Source of the DNA: Deltaproteobacteria bacterium
GTDB lineage: Bacteria; Desulfobacterota; Syntrophia; Syntrophales; JACQWR01
Assembly: GCA_016209105.1 (NCBI GenBank)
Contig: JACQWR010000020.1
Span: 119,141-183,140 of the forward strand
Reading direction: 5' to 3'
DNA length: 64,000 nt
Part shown: positions 8,390 to 16,990 of the stretch, piece by piece
How positions within the stretch are numbered: position 1 is the stretch's first letter
How the letters are laid out: each line of letters begins with the position of its first letter
Notes under the pieces: generated by a model
Database searches by the model: none
Told to the model about the DNA's origin: nothing
Seen by the model: the letters and a program-made list of their open reading frames with translations, nothing else
Position numbers and translations under genes: made by a program

Positions 8390-10276
8390 TCAGACCGACT
8401 TGCCGAAGGTGATGGCGAGTTCGTAAACGCCGGCGGTGTTTCTTTTTTCCACTCCAAATCCGCTCTTTTCGAAGAGATGGAGCATGGGTACATTTTCGGC
8501 AAGGACCGATGCAGTAAAGCCGAGCAGACCCTCGCGCATCGCGATGTAACTGAGGTACGACAACAGTTCTGTGCCGATGCCTTTTGCCTGGTATTCATCT
8601 TTCACCACGAGGGCTACTTCTGCCGTGTGATCCGTACTGTTCAGGTAGTATTGTCCCGTGGCCAGGATGTCTTCACTGTGTTCATCGCCGGTCACGACGA
8701 AAAGCGCCGCTTTGGTGTAATCAATAAAAAGGATTTCTTGCAGTCGCTCATGGTGCATGTCACGCCGTTCAGACATAAAGCGGCGATAGAGGCTCTTGTC
8801 GGACAGGGAATAGAAAAAGTCTTTAAGCGGCGGTTCGTCGCTGATTTTTACCGGCCGGATGAAGATTTGCACCCCGGTCTTGGTGGTACGGTAGGTTTCC
8901 GGGTATTCCGGCCAAGCCTCTTCTCCGGTGGTGATATATCGCTGGTCCGGGTAAATAAGGCCGCGCTTTTTTGCCTCTTCTATGAGCCGGGAACGGAATT
9001 TCGGATGGGCGATGGCGATGAGCCGCATGGCCCGCTCCCGGATATTTTTCCCATGGAGGTAAGCGATGCCGTATTCCGTCACCACGTAGCAGACGTCGGC
9101 CCTGCTCAAGGTTACCCCTGCCGATTCCTTCAATGACGGCACGATCCGGGATATGGTGCCGTCTATTGCCGTAGATTTCATCACCAGGATGGTTCTGCCG
9201 TTTACCGCCATGAGGGCGCCCCGCATGAAGTCCTGAAATCCACCGACGCCGCTGTAGAATTGGTCGCCGATTGATTCGGACGTAGCCTGTCCCGTGAGAT
9301 CAATCTCCAGGGCGCTGTTGATGGCAACAATGTTTTTATGTTGCGCAATGATGAGCGGGTTGTTCGTATAATCAATGGTTCTGAAGAAGATGGACGGGTT
9401 GTCATGGAGGAACCGGTAGGTATCTGTGCTTCCCATGGCAAAGGATGCCACGGTTTTGCCGTGGTTCAGCGTTTTTTGGGAGTTGTCCACAACGCCGGCC
9501 TTAAGCAGCGAAACAAGGCCGTCTCCCAAGAGTTCGGTGTGTATCCCCAGGTGCTTCTTCTCATGGAGGCTTGCCAGGATGGCGTTGGGCAGGGGGCCGA
9601 ATCCCACCTGAATCGTATCCCCGTCCCGTATGAGTCGTGCCACGTAACGGCCGATCTTCCCGGCCGCTTCTTCCGCGTCGCTTTCGTCTACCGTCAGCTG
9701 AATCAGGGACTCATCGTGGGGGATGATGAAATTTACATCGCTGATATGGATGAATCCGTCGCCGTGAATGCGGGGCATATTCTTGTTCACCTGGGCGATG
9801 ATGAGGGTGGCTTTTTCCGTTGCCGCTTTGACAATATCAACGCTGATGCCGAGGCTTAAGAAACCGTGCTCGTCGGGAACGGATGTTTGGATAAGCGCCA
9901 CGTCCACCCGTACAAGGCCGGTTTTCAGCAACGCCGGAACATCGGACAGGGAAACGGGGCTATAGTCGGCGTTTCCCGTATTGACGGAATCTCTCGTATT
10001 ATTTCCGATAAAGAAAGAGTTGTGGCGAAAGTTGCCCTTGAATTTTTCTTCCGTATAGGGGGACAGACCCATGGAATAGACGTGAAAGACCTCCGTATCG
10101 AAAAAAGACTTGGGATGGGATTCCACGAAACGCATCAGCGACTGGATAAGATACTGCGGTTCACCGCAGCCGGAGGAAACAAATATCCGGTCGCCATGGC
10201 GGATATTGCTGAAAATGATTTCTTCGGAGGTGAATTTATCCGGATAGAATTTTTTCCATTCGTCGAGGGATGCCAT
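8390..10276 (-). CDS. Acetyl-CoA hydrolase/transferase fused to GNAT domain
   Basis: The protein has 628 residues. Residues 1 to about 430 form an acetyl-CoA hydrolase/transferase (family I CoA-transferase) with QVGFGPLPNAILASLHEKKH and the active-site glutamate region VVTEYGIAYLHGKNIRERA. Residues of about 465-628 are a GNAT acetyltransferase with VALVVKDEYQAKGIGTELLS as the acetyl-CoA loop. The fusion is known in anaerobic and deltaproteobacterial lineages, where the first part may move CoA between short acyl groups and the second may acetylate a protein. It precedes the phosphomutase on the same strand. The acyl substrate is not known. Confidence 0.88.
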   Translation of the reverse strand: MASLDEWKKFYPDKFTSEEIIFSNIRHGDRIFVSSGCGEPQYLIQSLMRFVESHPKSFFDTEVFHVYSMGLSPYTEEKFKGNFRHNSFFIGNNTRDSVNTGNADYSPVSLSDVPALLKTGLVRVDVALIQTSVPDEHGFLSLGISVDIVKAATEKATLIIAQVNKNMPRIHGDGFIHISDVNFIIPHDESLIQLTVDESDAEEAAGKIGRYVARLIRDGDTIQVGFGPLPNAILASLHEKKHLGIHTELLGDGLVSLLKAGVVDNSQKTLNHGKTVASFAMGSTDTYRFLHDNPSIFFRTIDYTNNPLIIAQHKNIVAINSALEIDLTGQATSESIGDQFYSGVGGFQDFMRGALMAVNGRTILVMKSTAIDGTISRIVPSLKESAGVTLSRADVCYVVTEYGIAYLHGKNIRERAMRLIAIAHPKFRSRLIEEAKKRGLIYPDQRYITTGEEAWPEYPETYRTTKTGVQIFIRPVKISDEPPLKDFFYSLSDKSLYRRFMSERRDMHHERLQEILFIDYTKAALFVVTGDEHSEDILATGQYYLNSTDHTAEVALVVKDEYQAKGIGTELLSYLSYIAMREGLLGFTASVLAENVPMLHLFEKSGFGVEKRNTAGVYELAITFGKSV

Positions 10277-10312
10277 GCTCGTATCGGGCCTCTTACATGC
10301 GTTCCTGCATCG

Positions 10313-10978
10313 TTAAAGCACAAGGCCGGCCATGTCCGCGGCTCGATTGATGATCCGGTCCGCACCGGCTTCCTCAAGTTCCCGCCGGCCGGAATGCCCA
10401 GACAGAACGCCCACCGTGTACACGCACAGCTCCTTTCCCATCCGGATGTCCATAGGATGGTCGCCGACCATGGCCGCACCCTCCGGCGCGGTATCCAGTT
10501 TCCTGAGTGTGGCCCACAGGTGTTCCGGGTGGGGTTTGACGCGGCGGGTCATCTCGCGGGTAAGCACGGCCTCTGTATAGTCCTCGATGTCGGGGAAGAC
10601 TTCCGCGACGGCCTGCCGGCAGTTTCTGCTGATAACGCCGGCCCTGACCCCGCGGTCTTGCAGTTCCCGCAGAAACTCCCGCGTACCTTCAAAGAGCCCG
10701 CCTCTTTTGGCGGCGTCAATTTCTATCTCCCGAATCTGCTCGTTTGCCCGGCGCAGGTATTCCTCCTCGTTCCCGGGATAGGATTGGGAAACGAGGATTT
10801 TCCCCGCCGCGATCATTTCCAAAACGAACAGTCCTTGCAGGGCGCCGGTGGGAACGCCGTATCCTGCAGTCAATTCCAGGATACCCTGTTTCATCAGGGC
10901 AAAATCAATATTCAGTTTCGCCAGTGTCCCGTCAAAGTCGAAAACGATGGCATTCAGGCGCGGTTTTTCCCGGTTCAA
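10313..10978 (-). CDS. HAD family hydrolase (phosphoglycolate phosphatase-like)
   Basis: This 221-residue HAD-superfamily phosphatase carries all four motifs: VFDFDGTLA (nucleophile aspartate), GVISRNCR (motif II), RRVKPHPEHLW with the conserved lysine, and MVGDHPMDIRMG for metal binding. A helical cap insert lies between motifs I and II. It lies 36 bases upstream of the acetyl-CoA hydrolase gene on the same strand, so they probably share a transcript. The family dephosphorylates small phosphoesters such as 2-phosphoglycolate or nucleotides; the substrate here is open. Confidence 0.88.
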   Translation of the reverse strand: MNREKPRLNAIVFDFDGTLAKLNIDFALMKQGILELTAGYGVPTGALQGLFVLEMIAAGKILVSQSYPGNEEEYLRRANEQIREIEIDAAKRGGLFEGTREFLRELQDRGVRAGVISRNCRQAVAEVFPDIEDYTEAVLTREMTRRVKPHPEHLWATLRKLDTAPEGAAMVGDHPMDIRMGKELCVYTVGVLSGHSGRRELEEAGADRIINRAADMAGLVL

Positions 10979-11084
10979 TCCCTACCCGTTTCCCTGTTGA
11001 TGTTACGGAGATCTCGCCGCCGATCCGACCCGGCGTTTGTGGTTAGCGTAACTGTTCCGTTGCTGCCTTGTCAAGAAGAAAGAG

Positions 11085-11972
11085 CTACCGGTATTTGCGC
11101 CGTCCGTTCATATAGTCGGGATGAAGGACCTTCGTCACGATCCGCTCCGGAAACGGGTCGGGCGGTCTGAAGCCGATGACCGTTTTCAGGAAGTTCAGAA
11201 TGACATAAAAGGTTGCTCCCCAGAGGATCTCTTCCCTCCCATCCTCTTCCCGGTGCACCAGGCAGGGGAAGTCTATAATGTCTTCGTCTTCGGGAGGCGC
11301 ATGCTCTTCGGTTGCGGCGGTGAACCGGCCGTAATTATTCTTATCGAGGAAGGCGAGGAGCGGTATTTCCACGATCCGCTCCACCTCGCTGTTGGGGTGG
11401 AAGGCCTGTTCATTCGCCATATAGGCAACGAGGGGAAATATGGTGCGCGGATAGAAAGCCATCGTGTGCGAGGGGAGGGCGCCCAAAAAGCGGATAAGAA
11501 AGGGATTCAGCCCTATTTCTTCCCATGCTTCCCGCACGGCGTTTGTGAGAAAAAGCGTCATGAGACGGAAGGTCTTCCCGCCTTTTCGCAGGGCAAGATC
11601 ACGGGCCCGGTGCCTCATTACCGGGAGGAGACCCGTGCTGATCAGCGGTCTGAGGAGAGGGTCAATTGCCCTGTGCAGTATCCCGCCGGGGCAGCTCAGG
11701 TCTCCCGGCTGGGGTACCAGGGCGGAGCGCTTTATCAGAACGAAAACAAATTCCCCATTCCCCGCGTTTCCGTGATCTTTTTTCATTCGGTAACGGAGCA
11801 GGAGCAATACCCCGGCGGCCAGGCGTCGGGACGCAGTCTCCCGCGTTTTCGCGATGGATGTCATGCGCGGATAGAAATCTATGGGACTTGAGCCGAGCTT
11901 ATCCGTGGTAAGCCTCAAAAATTCTTCTTTCCCGGCGGACAGGGCGGAGTGCATGAAAAACCTCTTATGCAA
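11085..11972 (-). CDS. Nudix hydrolase with a split Nudix box (CoA pyrophosphatase-like)
   Basis: This 295-residue protein contains a Nudix core: LVPQPGDLSCPGG and then TNAVREAWEEIGLNP, the REx2EE part of the box. About 50 residues (DPLLRPLISTGL to RLMTLFL) are inserted between the opening PGG and the REAWEEIG helix, where an ordinary Nudix box has only a few. The upstream LVPQPGDLSCPGG resembles CoA pyrophosphatases of the NudL type (LRxHxGExxFPGG). The likely reaction is hydrolysis of a nucleoside diphosphate-X such as CoA. Translation may begin at an internal ATG (11954 is possible). It is divergent from the TPM gene. Confidence 0.75.
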   Translation of the reverse strand: MHKRFFMHSALSAGKEEFLRLTTDKLGSSPIDFYPRMTSIAKTRETASRRLAAGVLLLLRYRMKKDHGNAGNGEFVFVLIKRSALVPQPGDLSCPGGILHRAIDPLLRPLISTGLLPVMRHRARDLALRKGGKTFRLMTLFLTNAVREAWEEIGLNPFLIRFLGALPSHTMAFYPRTIFPLVAYMANEQAFHPNSEVERIVEIPLLAFLDKNNYGRFTAATEEHAPPEDEDIIDFPCLVHREEDGREEILWGATFYVILNFLKTVIGFRPPDPFPERIVTKVLHPDYMNGRRKYR

Positions 11973-12054
11973 ATGCGTTCTTAAAAACTTGCTATTTCAG
12001 ATGACGCTGCATATGATATACACAATTTTAATCATCCGTACAAAGGCAAAATTA

Positions 12055-12861
12055 ATGACCCGTTCTATGACTAACGGTACATCAAAATCATCTGCCGTCC
12101 GGTGCGGTTTCTGTGCGCTTCTGCTTGCTGTTTTGGCGGCACTGGTTCCTTTTCCTGCAACCGGGAAAGAGTCGTTCCCCGCTCCGGTCGGCGCCGTAAA
12201 CGATTTTGCCGGTGTGATCAGGCCAGAATATGCGGAGAAAATGGAGCTTCTGGCAAGCGAGGTGCTGGATAAGACCGGCACTTCCATGGTCGTGGCCACG
12301 GTGAAGACGATCGGCGACAATGATCCTGCCGACTATGCGAACCGACTTTACCAGGCATGGGGCATCGGGAAGAAGGGTGAAAATAAAGGGGTCCTTATTT
12401 TTCTGGCGCTCACGGAGCGGAAAGTAAGGATCGAGACCGGCTACGGCGTGGAGGCTATCCTTCCCGATGGGCGCGTGGGTGAAATCCTCGACAGCTATGT
12501 GTTGCCATATTTGAGAAAGGGCGATTACAGCCAGGGGTTGAGCAATGCCGTGACTGTCGTCTCGGCGGTGGTGGCGAAGGACGCCCAGGTATCCCTCACG
12601 GGCCTTCCTCCCGTGAAGAAAGCGGTTACCGGAAGAGAGGAAAGACGGGGGGGATTGTTGCCTCTCATCATAGGGTTCATAGTGATTAGCTTGTTGCTCG
12701 GCACTTCCCAGGGGAGGGCTGCGCTGCCGTATATTTTGCTCATGCTTATAGGCGGCAGCGGCAGAGGCGGTGGCGGCGGTTTCGGCGGTTTTGGCGGCGG
12801 CGGTTTCGGCGGTTTTGGCGGTGGGGCAAGCGGCGGCGGTGGCGCCGGACGAGACTTTTAA
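12055..12861 (+). CDS. TPM domain protein (YgcG-like) with Gly-rich tail
   Basis: From the ATG at 12055 the protein has 268 residues. A signal peptide (CGFCALLLAVLAALVPFPATG) precedes a TPM domain (about residues 45-175; VNDFAGVIRPEY, YGVEAILPD, GDYSQGLSNAV). A membrane helix follows near residue 205, and the last 35 residues are almost only glycine and phenylalanine (GGFGGFGGGGFGGFGGG). TPM proteins are exported and membrane-tethered and are commonly found beside LemA, as here two genes downstream. They have been tied to envelope or photosystem assembly in other organisms. The reading frame is open further upstream to 11881, but no start with a signal peptide is there. Confidence 0.85.
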   Translation: MTRSMTNGTSKSSAVRCGFCALLLAVLAALVPFPATGKESFPAPVGAVNDFAGVIRPEYAEKMELLASEVLDKTGTSMVVATVKTIGDNDPADYANRLYQAWGIGKKGENKGVLIFLALTERKVRIETGYGVEAILPDGRVGEILDSYVLPYLRKGDYSQGLSNAVTVVSAVVAKDAQVSLTGLPPVKKAVTGREERRGGLLPLIIGFIVISLLLGTSQGRAALPYILLMLIGGSGRGGGGGFGGFGGGGFGGFGGGASGGGGAGRDF

Positions 12862-12876
12862 CAGGAAGGTGGGAAA

Positions 12877-13605
12877 ATGGGAAGGGTGATAAAGAAACCG
12901 GAAGACGTTTTTGCAGAGATTACAGCCGATTTCAATAAAGCCTTCGGAAAGGACATGCTTTCGCTTATCCTTTTCGGAAGCGGCGCCGACGGCACGTATG
13001 TCCCGGGGAAATCGGATCTCAACTTTCTCGTGATTGTTACGGATGAGGGGATCAAGGAGCTGGATCGGGCCGTGGAGATCGTCAAGAAATGGCGCAAGCG
13101 CCGCGTGGCGACGCCGCTCATTCTTGCGAAAACCTATGTCCTGTCGGCGCTTGATTCTTTCCCCGTCGAGTTTTTCGGGATCAGGCGCAATCATATCCTT
13201 GTTTATGGCGAAGATTTTGTGTCGGGACTTTCATTCGAGGCCTGTGATCTCCGGTTGCAGCTCGAACGGGAGCTGAAGGCGAAGATACTGCATTTACGGC
13301 AGGGATTTTTGGAAAGCGAGGGCAAGGAGAAGCATTTGCGGCACCTGGTGCAGATTTCTCTCAAGTCGTTCATCTCGCTCTTCCGGGTGCTCCTGTTCCT
13401 CAAATGCAGCGCCATACCGGTGGAAAAACGTGAAATTGTCGGGGCTGTGGCGAAAGCCCTCTTCCTGGACGTAAGTGTTTTTGAGAAATGTCTGGACGTC
13501 AGTGAAGGACGGGATCGTTTTTCCGTCCGGGAAATACGTTCTCTCTTCCAGGCGTACATGGAGGAAATTGACAAGCTGAGCGATATCGTGGACCGAATGG
13601 AATAA
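12877..13605 (+). CDS. Nucleotidyltransferase-fold protein
   Basis: This 242-residue protein begins with a minimal nucleotidyltransferase fold: LSLILFGSGADGTYVPGKSD followed by LNFLVIV. The GSG-x-D and S-D-x-N pattern resembles the GS...DxD motif, with the second carboxylate replaced by Asn. The rest is helical, resembling four-helix substrate-binding partners of such domains. It is inserted between the TPM gene (15 bases upstream) and lemA (54 bases downstream), which usually neighbour each other, so it likely shares their regulation. The replaced Asp means activity is uncertain. Confidence 0.65.
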   Translation: MGRVIKKPEDVFAEITADFNKAFGKDMLSLILFGSGADGTYVPGKSDLNFLVIVTDEGIKELDRAVEIVKKWRKRRVATPLILAKTYVLSALDSFPVEFFGIRRNHILVYGEDFVSGLSFEACDLRLQLERELKAKILHLRQGFLESEGKEKHLRHLVQISLKSFISLFRVLLFLKCSAIPVEKREIVGAVAKALFLDVSVFEKCLDVSEGRDRFSVREIRSLFQAYMEEIDKLSDIVDRME

Positions 13606-13659
13606 GGGGGCGTTTACCCTGTTCATATTTTCAAACGACAAAAAGGTCTGGAGGTACAC

Positions 13660-14235
13660 ATGAGTGCGGGAAAAAGAAATTTGATTATCGGGCTTTTGAT
13701 TTTTCTGGTGATTGCTTTTTCGCTTTATTCTTTCTTCAAGGGCAATTACAACACCTTCGTTACCCTGGATGAAGCCGTGAAGGCCTCGTGGGCCCAAGTG
13801 GAGAATCAACTCCAGCGGCGCTACGACCTGATACCCAATCTCGTAGAAACCGTCAAGGGCTATGCCAAACAGGAAAAGGATGTCCTTATCGAAGTAACGA
13901 ATGCGCGGGCGAAGGTGGGCGGGGCCGGAACCATCCCGGACAAGATCAATGCCAACAACCAACTGACCGGCGCCCTGAGCAGGCTGCTCGTCGTTGTGGA
14001 ACGGTATCCCGATCTCAAATCCAACCAGAATTTTATGCGTTTGCAGGACGAACTGGCGGGGACGGAGAACAGGATCGCCGTGGAGCGGAGAAGGTACAAC
14101 GAATCGGTGCAGACCTTCAACGTCGCCATCAGGAGCTTCCCGGCCAATCTCTTGGCGGGCATGTTCGGCTTCCGTCAGGCTGCGTTCTTTGAAGTGCCGG
14201 CAGCGGCTAAGGCGGCGCCGCAGGTGAAGTTCTGA
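13660..14235 (+). CDS. lemA: LemA family protein
   Basis: The 191-residue protein has a single N-terminal membrane helix (LIIGLLIFLVIAFSLYSFF), then the LemA domain: NTFVTLDEAVKASWAQVENQ, QRRYDLIPNLVETVKGYA, VERYPDLKSNQNFMRLQDEL and TENRIAVERRRYNESVQTFN. The family forms helical bundles facing the periplasm or outside and is usually found with TPM proteins, as here. Start at 13660 follows a GGAGG-type site (ctggaggtacac). Length is normal. The cellular role is not well defined. Confidence 0.92.
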   Translation: MSAGKRNLIIGLLIFLVIAFSLYSFFKGNYNTFVTLDEAVKASWAQVENQLQRRYDLIPNLVETVKGYAKQEKDVLIEVTNARAKVGGAGTIPDKINANNQLTGALSRLLVVVERYPDLKSNQNFMRLQDELAGTENRIAVERRRYNESVQTFNVAIRSFPANLLAGMFGFRQAAFFEVPAAAKAAPQVKF

Positions 14236-14258
14236 GGATGGTAGGTACGGAGAAAAAC

Positions 14259-14346
14259 TGGTGCCGGAGGTCGGAATCGAACCGACATGACTGCAAGAGT
14301 CGGGGGATTTTGAGTCCCCTGCGTCTACCAGTTTCACCACTCCGGC
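14259..14346 (-). tRNA. tRNA-Leu (CAA)
   Basis: The reverse strand reads GCCGGAG at the acceptor 5' side and CTCCGGC-A-CCA at the 3' end, with the CCA encoded. The anticodon loop is CTCAAAA between GGGGA and TCCCC, giving anticodon CAA. A long variable arm of class II type and a T loop GGTTCGATTCC are present. It is transcribed away from the Ala tRNA. Confidence 0.97.
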
Positions 14347-14391
14347 ACGGCGCGGATTATATAAGTGAGACGAGAGATGTCAAGAAAAATA

Positions 14392-14420
14392 TTGACAAGC
14401 AGGAAAGCGCTGTGTTAATC
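14392..14420 (+). promoter_or_regulatory. Sigma70-type promoter of tRNA-Ala
   Basis: TTGACA at 14392-14397, a 17-base spacer and TTAATC at 14415-14420 lie about 20 bases before the Ala tRNA 5' end. This is a consensus -35 with a weaker -10. Confidence 0.55.
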
Positions 14421-14442
14421 GCACCAATCTAAAACGACGCGT

Positions 14443-14518
<76 letters not shown>

Positions 14519-14663
14519 TTTTTATCGTTGACGAAAAAAGCCGGTTTCCCGACTGAACGCAGTGAAGAATCTAATCAATATGTTAGAAAAAAGATTCTTC
14601 GGCTGAAGCTTCAGAATGACATTACGACACAGTCTCTGAGCGGAGATGACAGAGAGCGGCCGC

Positions 14664-15236
14664 TTACCAGTTTTCCCCAAGGAGTTCGAAATGGGCCCGG
14701 GGATGGGCGCAGGCCGGGCAGGTGTCGGGTGCGCTGGAGCCCTCGTGCAGGTAGCCGCAGTTGCGGCAGCGCCAGATCACGGGTTTCTCCCGCTGGAAAA
14801 CGCGATTCTTCTCGATGTTGGCAAGCAACGCGAGGTAGCGTTTCTCGTGCTGTTTCTCCGCCACGGCGATGGCGAGGAACACATGGGCGATGTTGTCCAG
14901 TCCCTCTTTTTGTGCCACGGCGGCAAAGCCGGGATACATTTCGGCATGTTCATAACGCTCGCCGGCCGCGGCGGCTTTGAGGTTGTCTGCGGTGCATCCG
15001 ATCGTACCCGCCGGAAAGGCGGCGGAGATTTCCACTTCCCCGCCCTCGAGGAACTTGAAAAGACGCTTGGCGTGCTCCTTTTCCTGGTTTGCTGTTTCTT
15101 CAAAGATGTCCGCCATCTGCATATAGCCTTCTTTTCTTGCCGCCGAGGCGAAATAGGTATAGCGATTCCGCGCCTGGCTCTCGCCGGTAAAGGCCGTCAG
15201 AAGATTTCGTTCCGTGCGTGTTCCTTTCAAGGCCAT
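14664..15236 (-). CDS. Rubrerythrin
   Basis: The protein has 190 residues from the ATG at 15236, which follows a strong AAAGGAGG site. The ferritin-like di-iron domain has its ligands in FTGESQARNRY, EETANQEKEHAKR, GERYEHAEMYP and AVAEKQHEKRY. The C-terminal rubredoxin-like domain has two iron-binding pairs, WRCRNCGY and DTCPACAHPRAHF. Rubrerythrins reduce hydrogen peroxide in the cytoplasm of anaerobes, taking electrons from rubredoxin or NAD(P)H systems. It stands alone on its strand, with the tRNA genes downstream. Assignment is secure. Confidence 0.95.
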   Translation of the reverse strand: MALKGTRTERNLLTAFTGESQARNRYTYFASAARKEGYMQMADIFEETANQEKEHAKRLFKFLEGGEVEISAAFPAGTIGCTADNLKAAAAGERYEHAEMYPGFAAVAQKEGLDNIAHVFLAIAVAEKQHEKRYLALLANIEKNRVFQREKPVIWRCRNCGYLHEGSSAPDTCPACAHPRAHFELLGENW

Positions 15237-15625
15237 GGTTCTTCCTCCTTTTATGGTAAACATACCCCATTTAAATTTGGATGCCACCATAACACATGTT
15301 CCATGAGGCCGCAAGAATGTCCCGCGGTTTGGGTGCCGTCCTGACGGACGGTGGCGATGCCCTTTTAAAAGGTCATTATATTATAGCTATATTTTCTTGA
15401 CATCCCGACGCCATTTTCGTACACTCCCGTCGAAGTGAGATTTCAGGAGATGTTAACATTTTAACTAAATAGCACCTTCTTATCTCGAAGAATCGTCTTC
15501 TTCCAGTTTCAGTTCGTATCGGTGCAGTTGCTGTTGAACTGTAGGAGGGGAGGATTGCCGTTTTGCTGATGCGCATCGGTGATGCGGCTTTCTTGGAGAG
15601 GAGGAGCACCAGGAGGTATTTCCTA
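15237..15625. other. 389-base intergenic region
   Basis: This stretch separates the divergent rubrerythrin and OFA transporter genes. It holds the promoter at 15397-15425 on the + strand. The roughly 200 bases of leader that follow are unusually long and include a short hairpin-forming region (GAGGGGAGGATTGC, GCGCATCGGTGATGCG). No convincing small gene was found in it. The leader might carry post-transcriptional control. Confidence 0.4.
15397..15425 (+). promoter_or_regulatory. Promoter TTGACA-17-TACACT upstream of the OFA transporter
   Basis: TTGACA at 15397-15402 and TACACT at 15420-15425 are spaced 17 bases apart. The same two hexamers with the same spacing occur at 23005, 35938 and 38401. 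It would drive the OFA-family transporter with a leader of about 195 bases. Confidence 0.6.
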
Positions 15626-16879
15626 ATGAGTAAACCAAGTTCTGCGCAAGGATGGATTGTCACATTTGCAGGCACGGGTATCAACCTGGGCCTGGGGGTT
15701 CTCTATTCATGGAGTGTAATTTCGAAGGCGCTGCAAAAAGACTGGCAGTGGTCGGCGTCCAAGGCTTCACTGCCGTACTGCATCGCCTGTGCGGTATTCG
15801 CCCTTGTCATGGTTTTTGCGGGTCGGGCCCAGGATAAAGTCGGGCCCCGGAAGGTGGCGTCACTCGGTGGTGTATGTGCAGGCGCCGGACTGATTATTGC
15901 CAGCCTGGCTTCAGCACAGAGCATTATGCCGGTTATTATCGGCTTTGGGCTGTTAATCGGGGCCGGCATGGGCCTTGGATATGCATCCGCCACTCCGCCG
16001 GCGGTGAAATGGTTCCCCCCGTACAAGAAGGGCCTGATTACCGGCATCGTCGTCAGCGGGTTCGGCCTGGCATCCGTTTACATATCGCCGCTGACCAACA
16101 GCCTGCTTGGCTCCATGGGGATTAATAACACGTTTTTGACCCTCGGGATCATATTCCTTATAGGCATTGTTCTTCTGTCGCAATTGCTCAAAAACCCGCC
16201 GCCCGGCTATGTTCCGGAGGGCATGCCGGCCGTGGGCAGCGCCAATCACCAGGAAGCCCGGTATGAATACGACTGGAATGAAATGATGAAAACCCCGCAG
16301 TTTTATCTGCTCTGGATCATGTTTGCCTGCGGTTCATTTGCCGGTCTCATGATTATCGCGCACATGGCGAGAATTGCCATGAAGCAGCTTCCCGGCATCA
16401 ATCTCGGCTTTATCCTCGTGGCCCTGCTGGCAGTGGGCAACGCCGGTGGCCGGATCCTGGCCGGAATGATCTCCGACAAGCTGGGCCGCACCCAGACCAT
16501 GTTTTTGATCTTCATCGGCCAGGCGGTGGTCATGTTTTTCTTCAGTCAGTTTACGACCACGCTCCTGCTGATTGTCGGTTCCGTTCTGGTCGGGGCATTT
16601 TACGGCGCCAACCTTTCTCTCTTTCCTTCCACGACCGCTGATTACTACGGCACGAAAAATCTGGGTGTGAACTACGGACTGGTGTTCACCTCCTGGGGCG
16701 TGGGCGGGGCGTTCGGCGGGATCGTCGCCGGCAAGATCTTTGATGCCACCCAGAGTTATAACGGGGCATTCATGGTAGCGCTGGTGATCTGCCTGCTCGC
16801 CGCGGTGTTGACCTTTGTCACCAAAGCGCCCCGGGTAAGACTGGCGAATGGCGATTTCCTCGCAGCCGGGAAACAATAG
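15626..16879 (+). CDS. OFA-family MFS transporter (oxalate/formate antiporter-like)
   Basis: From the ATG at 15626, preceded by AGGAGG, the protein has 417 residues and twelve predicted membrane helices. The first helix region GWIVTFAGTGINLGLGVLYSWSV and AGRAQDKVGPRKVASLGG match the OFA subfamily of MFS. A second half repeats the pattern with AGMISDKLGRTQTMF. Members exchange or import small carboxylates such as oxalate, formate, pyruvate or lactate. It is preceded by a strong promoter with a long leader and is likely monocistronic. The transported acid is not known. Confidence 0.88.
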   Translation: MSKPSSAQGWIVTFAGTGINLGLGVLYSWSVISKALQKDWQWSASKASLPYCIACAVFALVMVFAGRAQDKVGPRKVASLGGVCAGAGLIIASLASAQSIMPVIIGFGLLIGAGMGLGYASATPPAVKWFPPYKKGLITGIVVSGFGLASVYISPLTNSLLGSMGINNTFLTLGIIFLIGIVLLSQLLKNPPPGYVPEGMPAVGSANHQEARYEYDWNEMMKTPQFYLLWIMFACGSFAGLMIIAHMARIAMKQLPGINLGFILVALLAVGNAGGRILAGMISDKLGRTQTMFLIFIGQAVVMFFFSQFTTTLLLIVGSVLVGAFYGANLSLFPSTTADYYGTKNLGVNYGLVFTSWGVGGAFGGIVAGKIFDATQSYNGAFMVALVICLLAAVLTFVTKAPRVRLANGDFLAAGKQ

Positions 16880-16892
16880 AAAAACGATTTTC

Positions 16893-16938
16893 CTTCCCCA
16901 TGCACCGGAGATCAACCGGTGCCGTGGGGGGGGGAAGA
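16893..16938 (+). terminator. Probable terminator after the OFA transporter
   Basis: A stem CTTCCCC-ATGCACCGG...CCGGTGC-CGTGGGGG lies 14 bases beyond the transporter stop. It is GC-rich with no T-run, so termination is only probable. Confidence 0.4.
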
Positions 16939-16990
16939 GCGGGGGATCAAGGCGCTGCTGGCCGCAGGATGAACCGTCGCTGATACCGTT

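Noticed and set aside
7751..9136. A 461-codon plus-strand frame across the phosphomutase and acetyl-CoA hydrolase genes
   Set aside because: It is an antisense shadow spanning two genes with strong motifs on the minus strand. The same holds for plus-strand frames at 9866-11170 and 52634-53818.
13294..14340. A long minus-strand frame running from the tRNA-Leu across lemA
   Set aside because: It includes a tRNA gene and opposes LemA and nucleotidyltransferase genes with good coding evidence.
14540..14640. A possible repeat after tRNA-Ala (AAGAATCT...AGATTCTTCGGCTGAAGC)
   Set aside because: A weak inverted repeat only, without a second copy clearly visible in the window. It may be a processing or terminator structure but is not supported enough.
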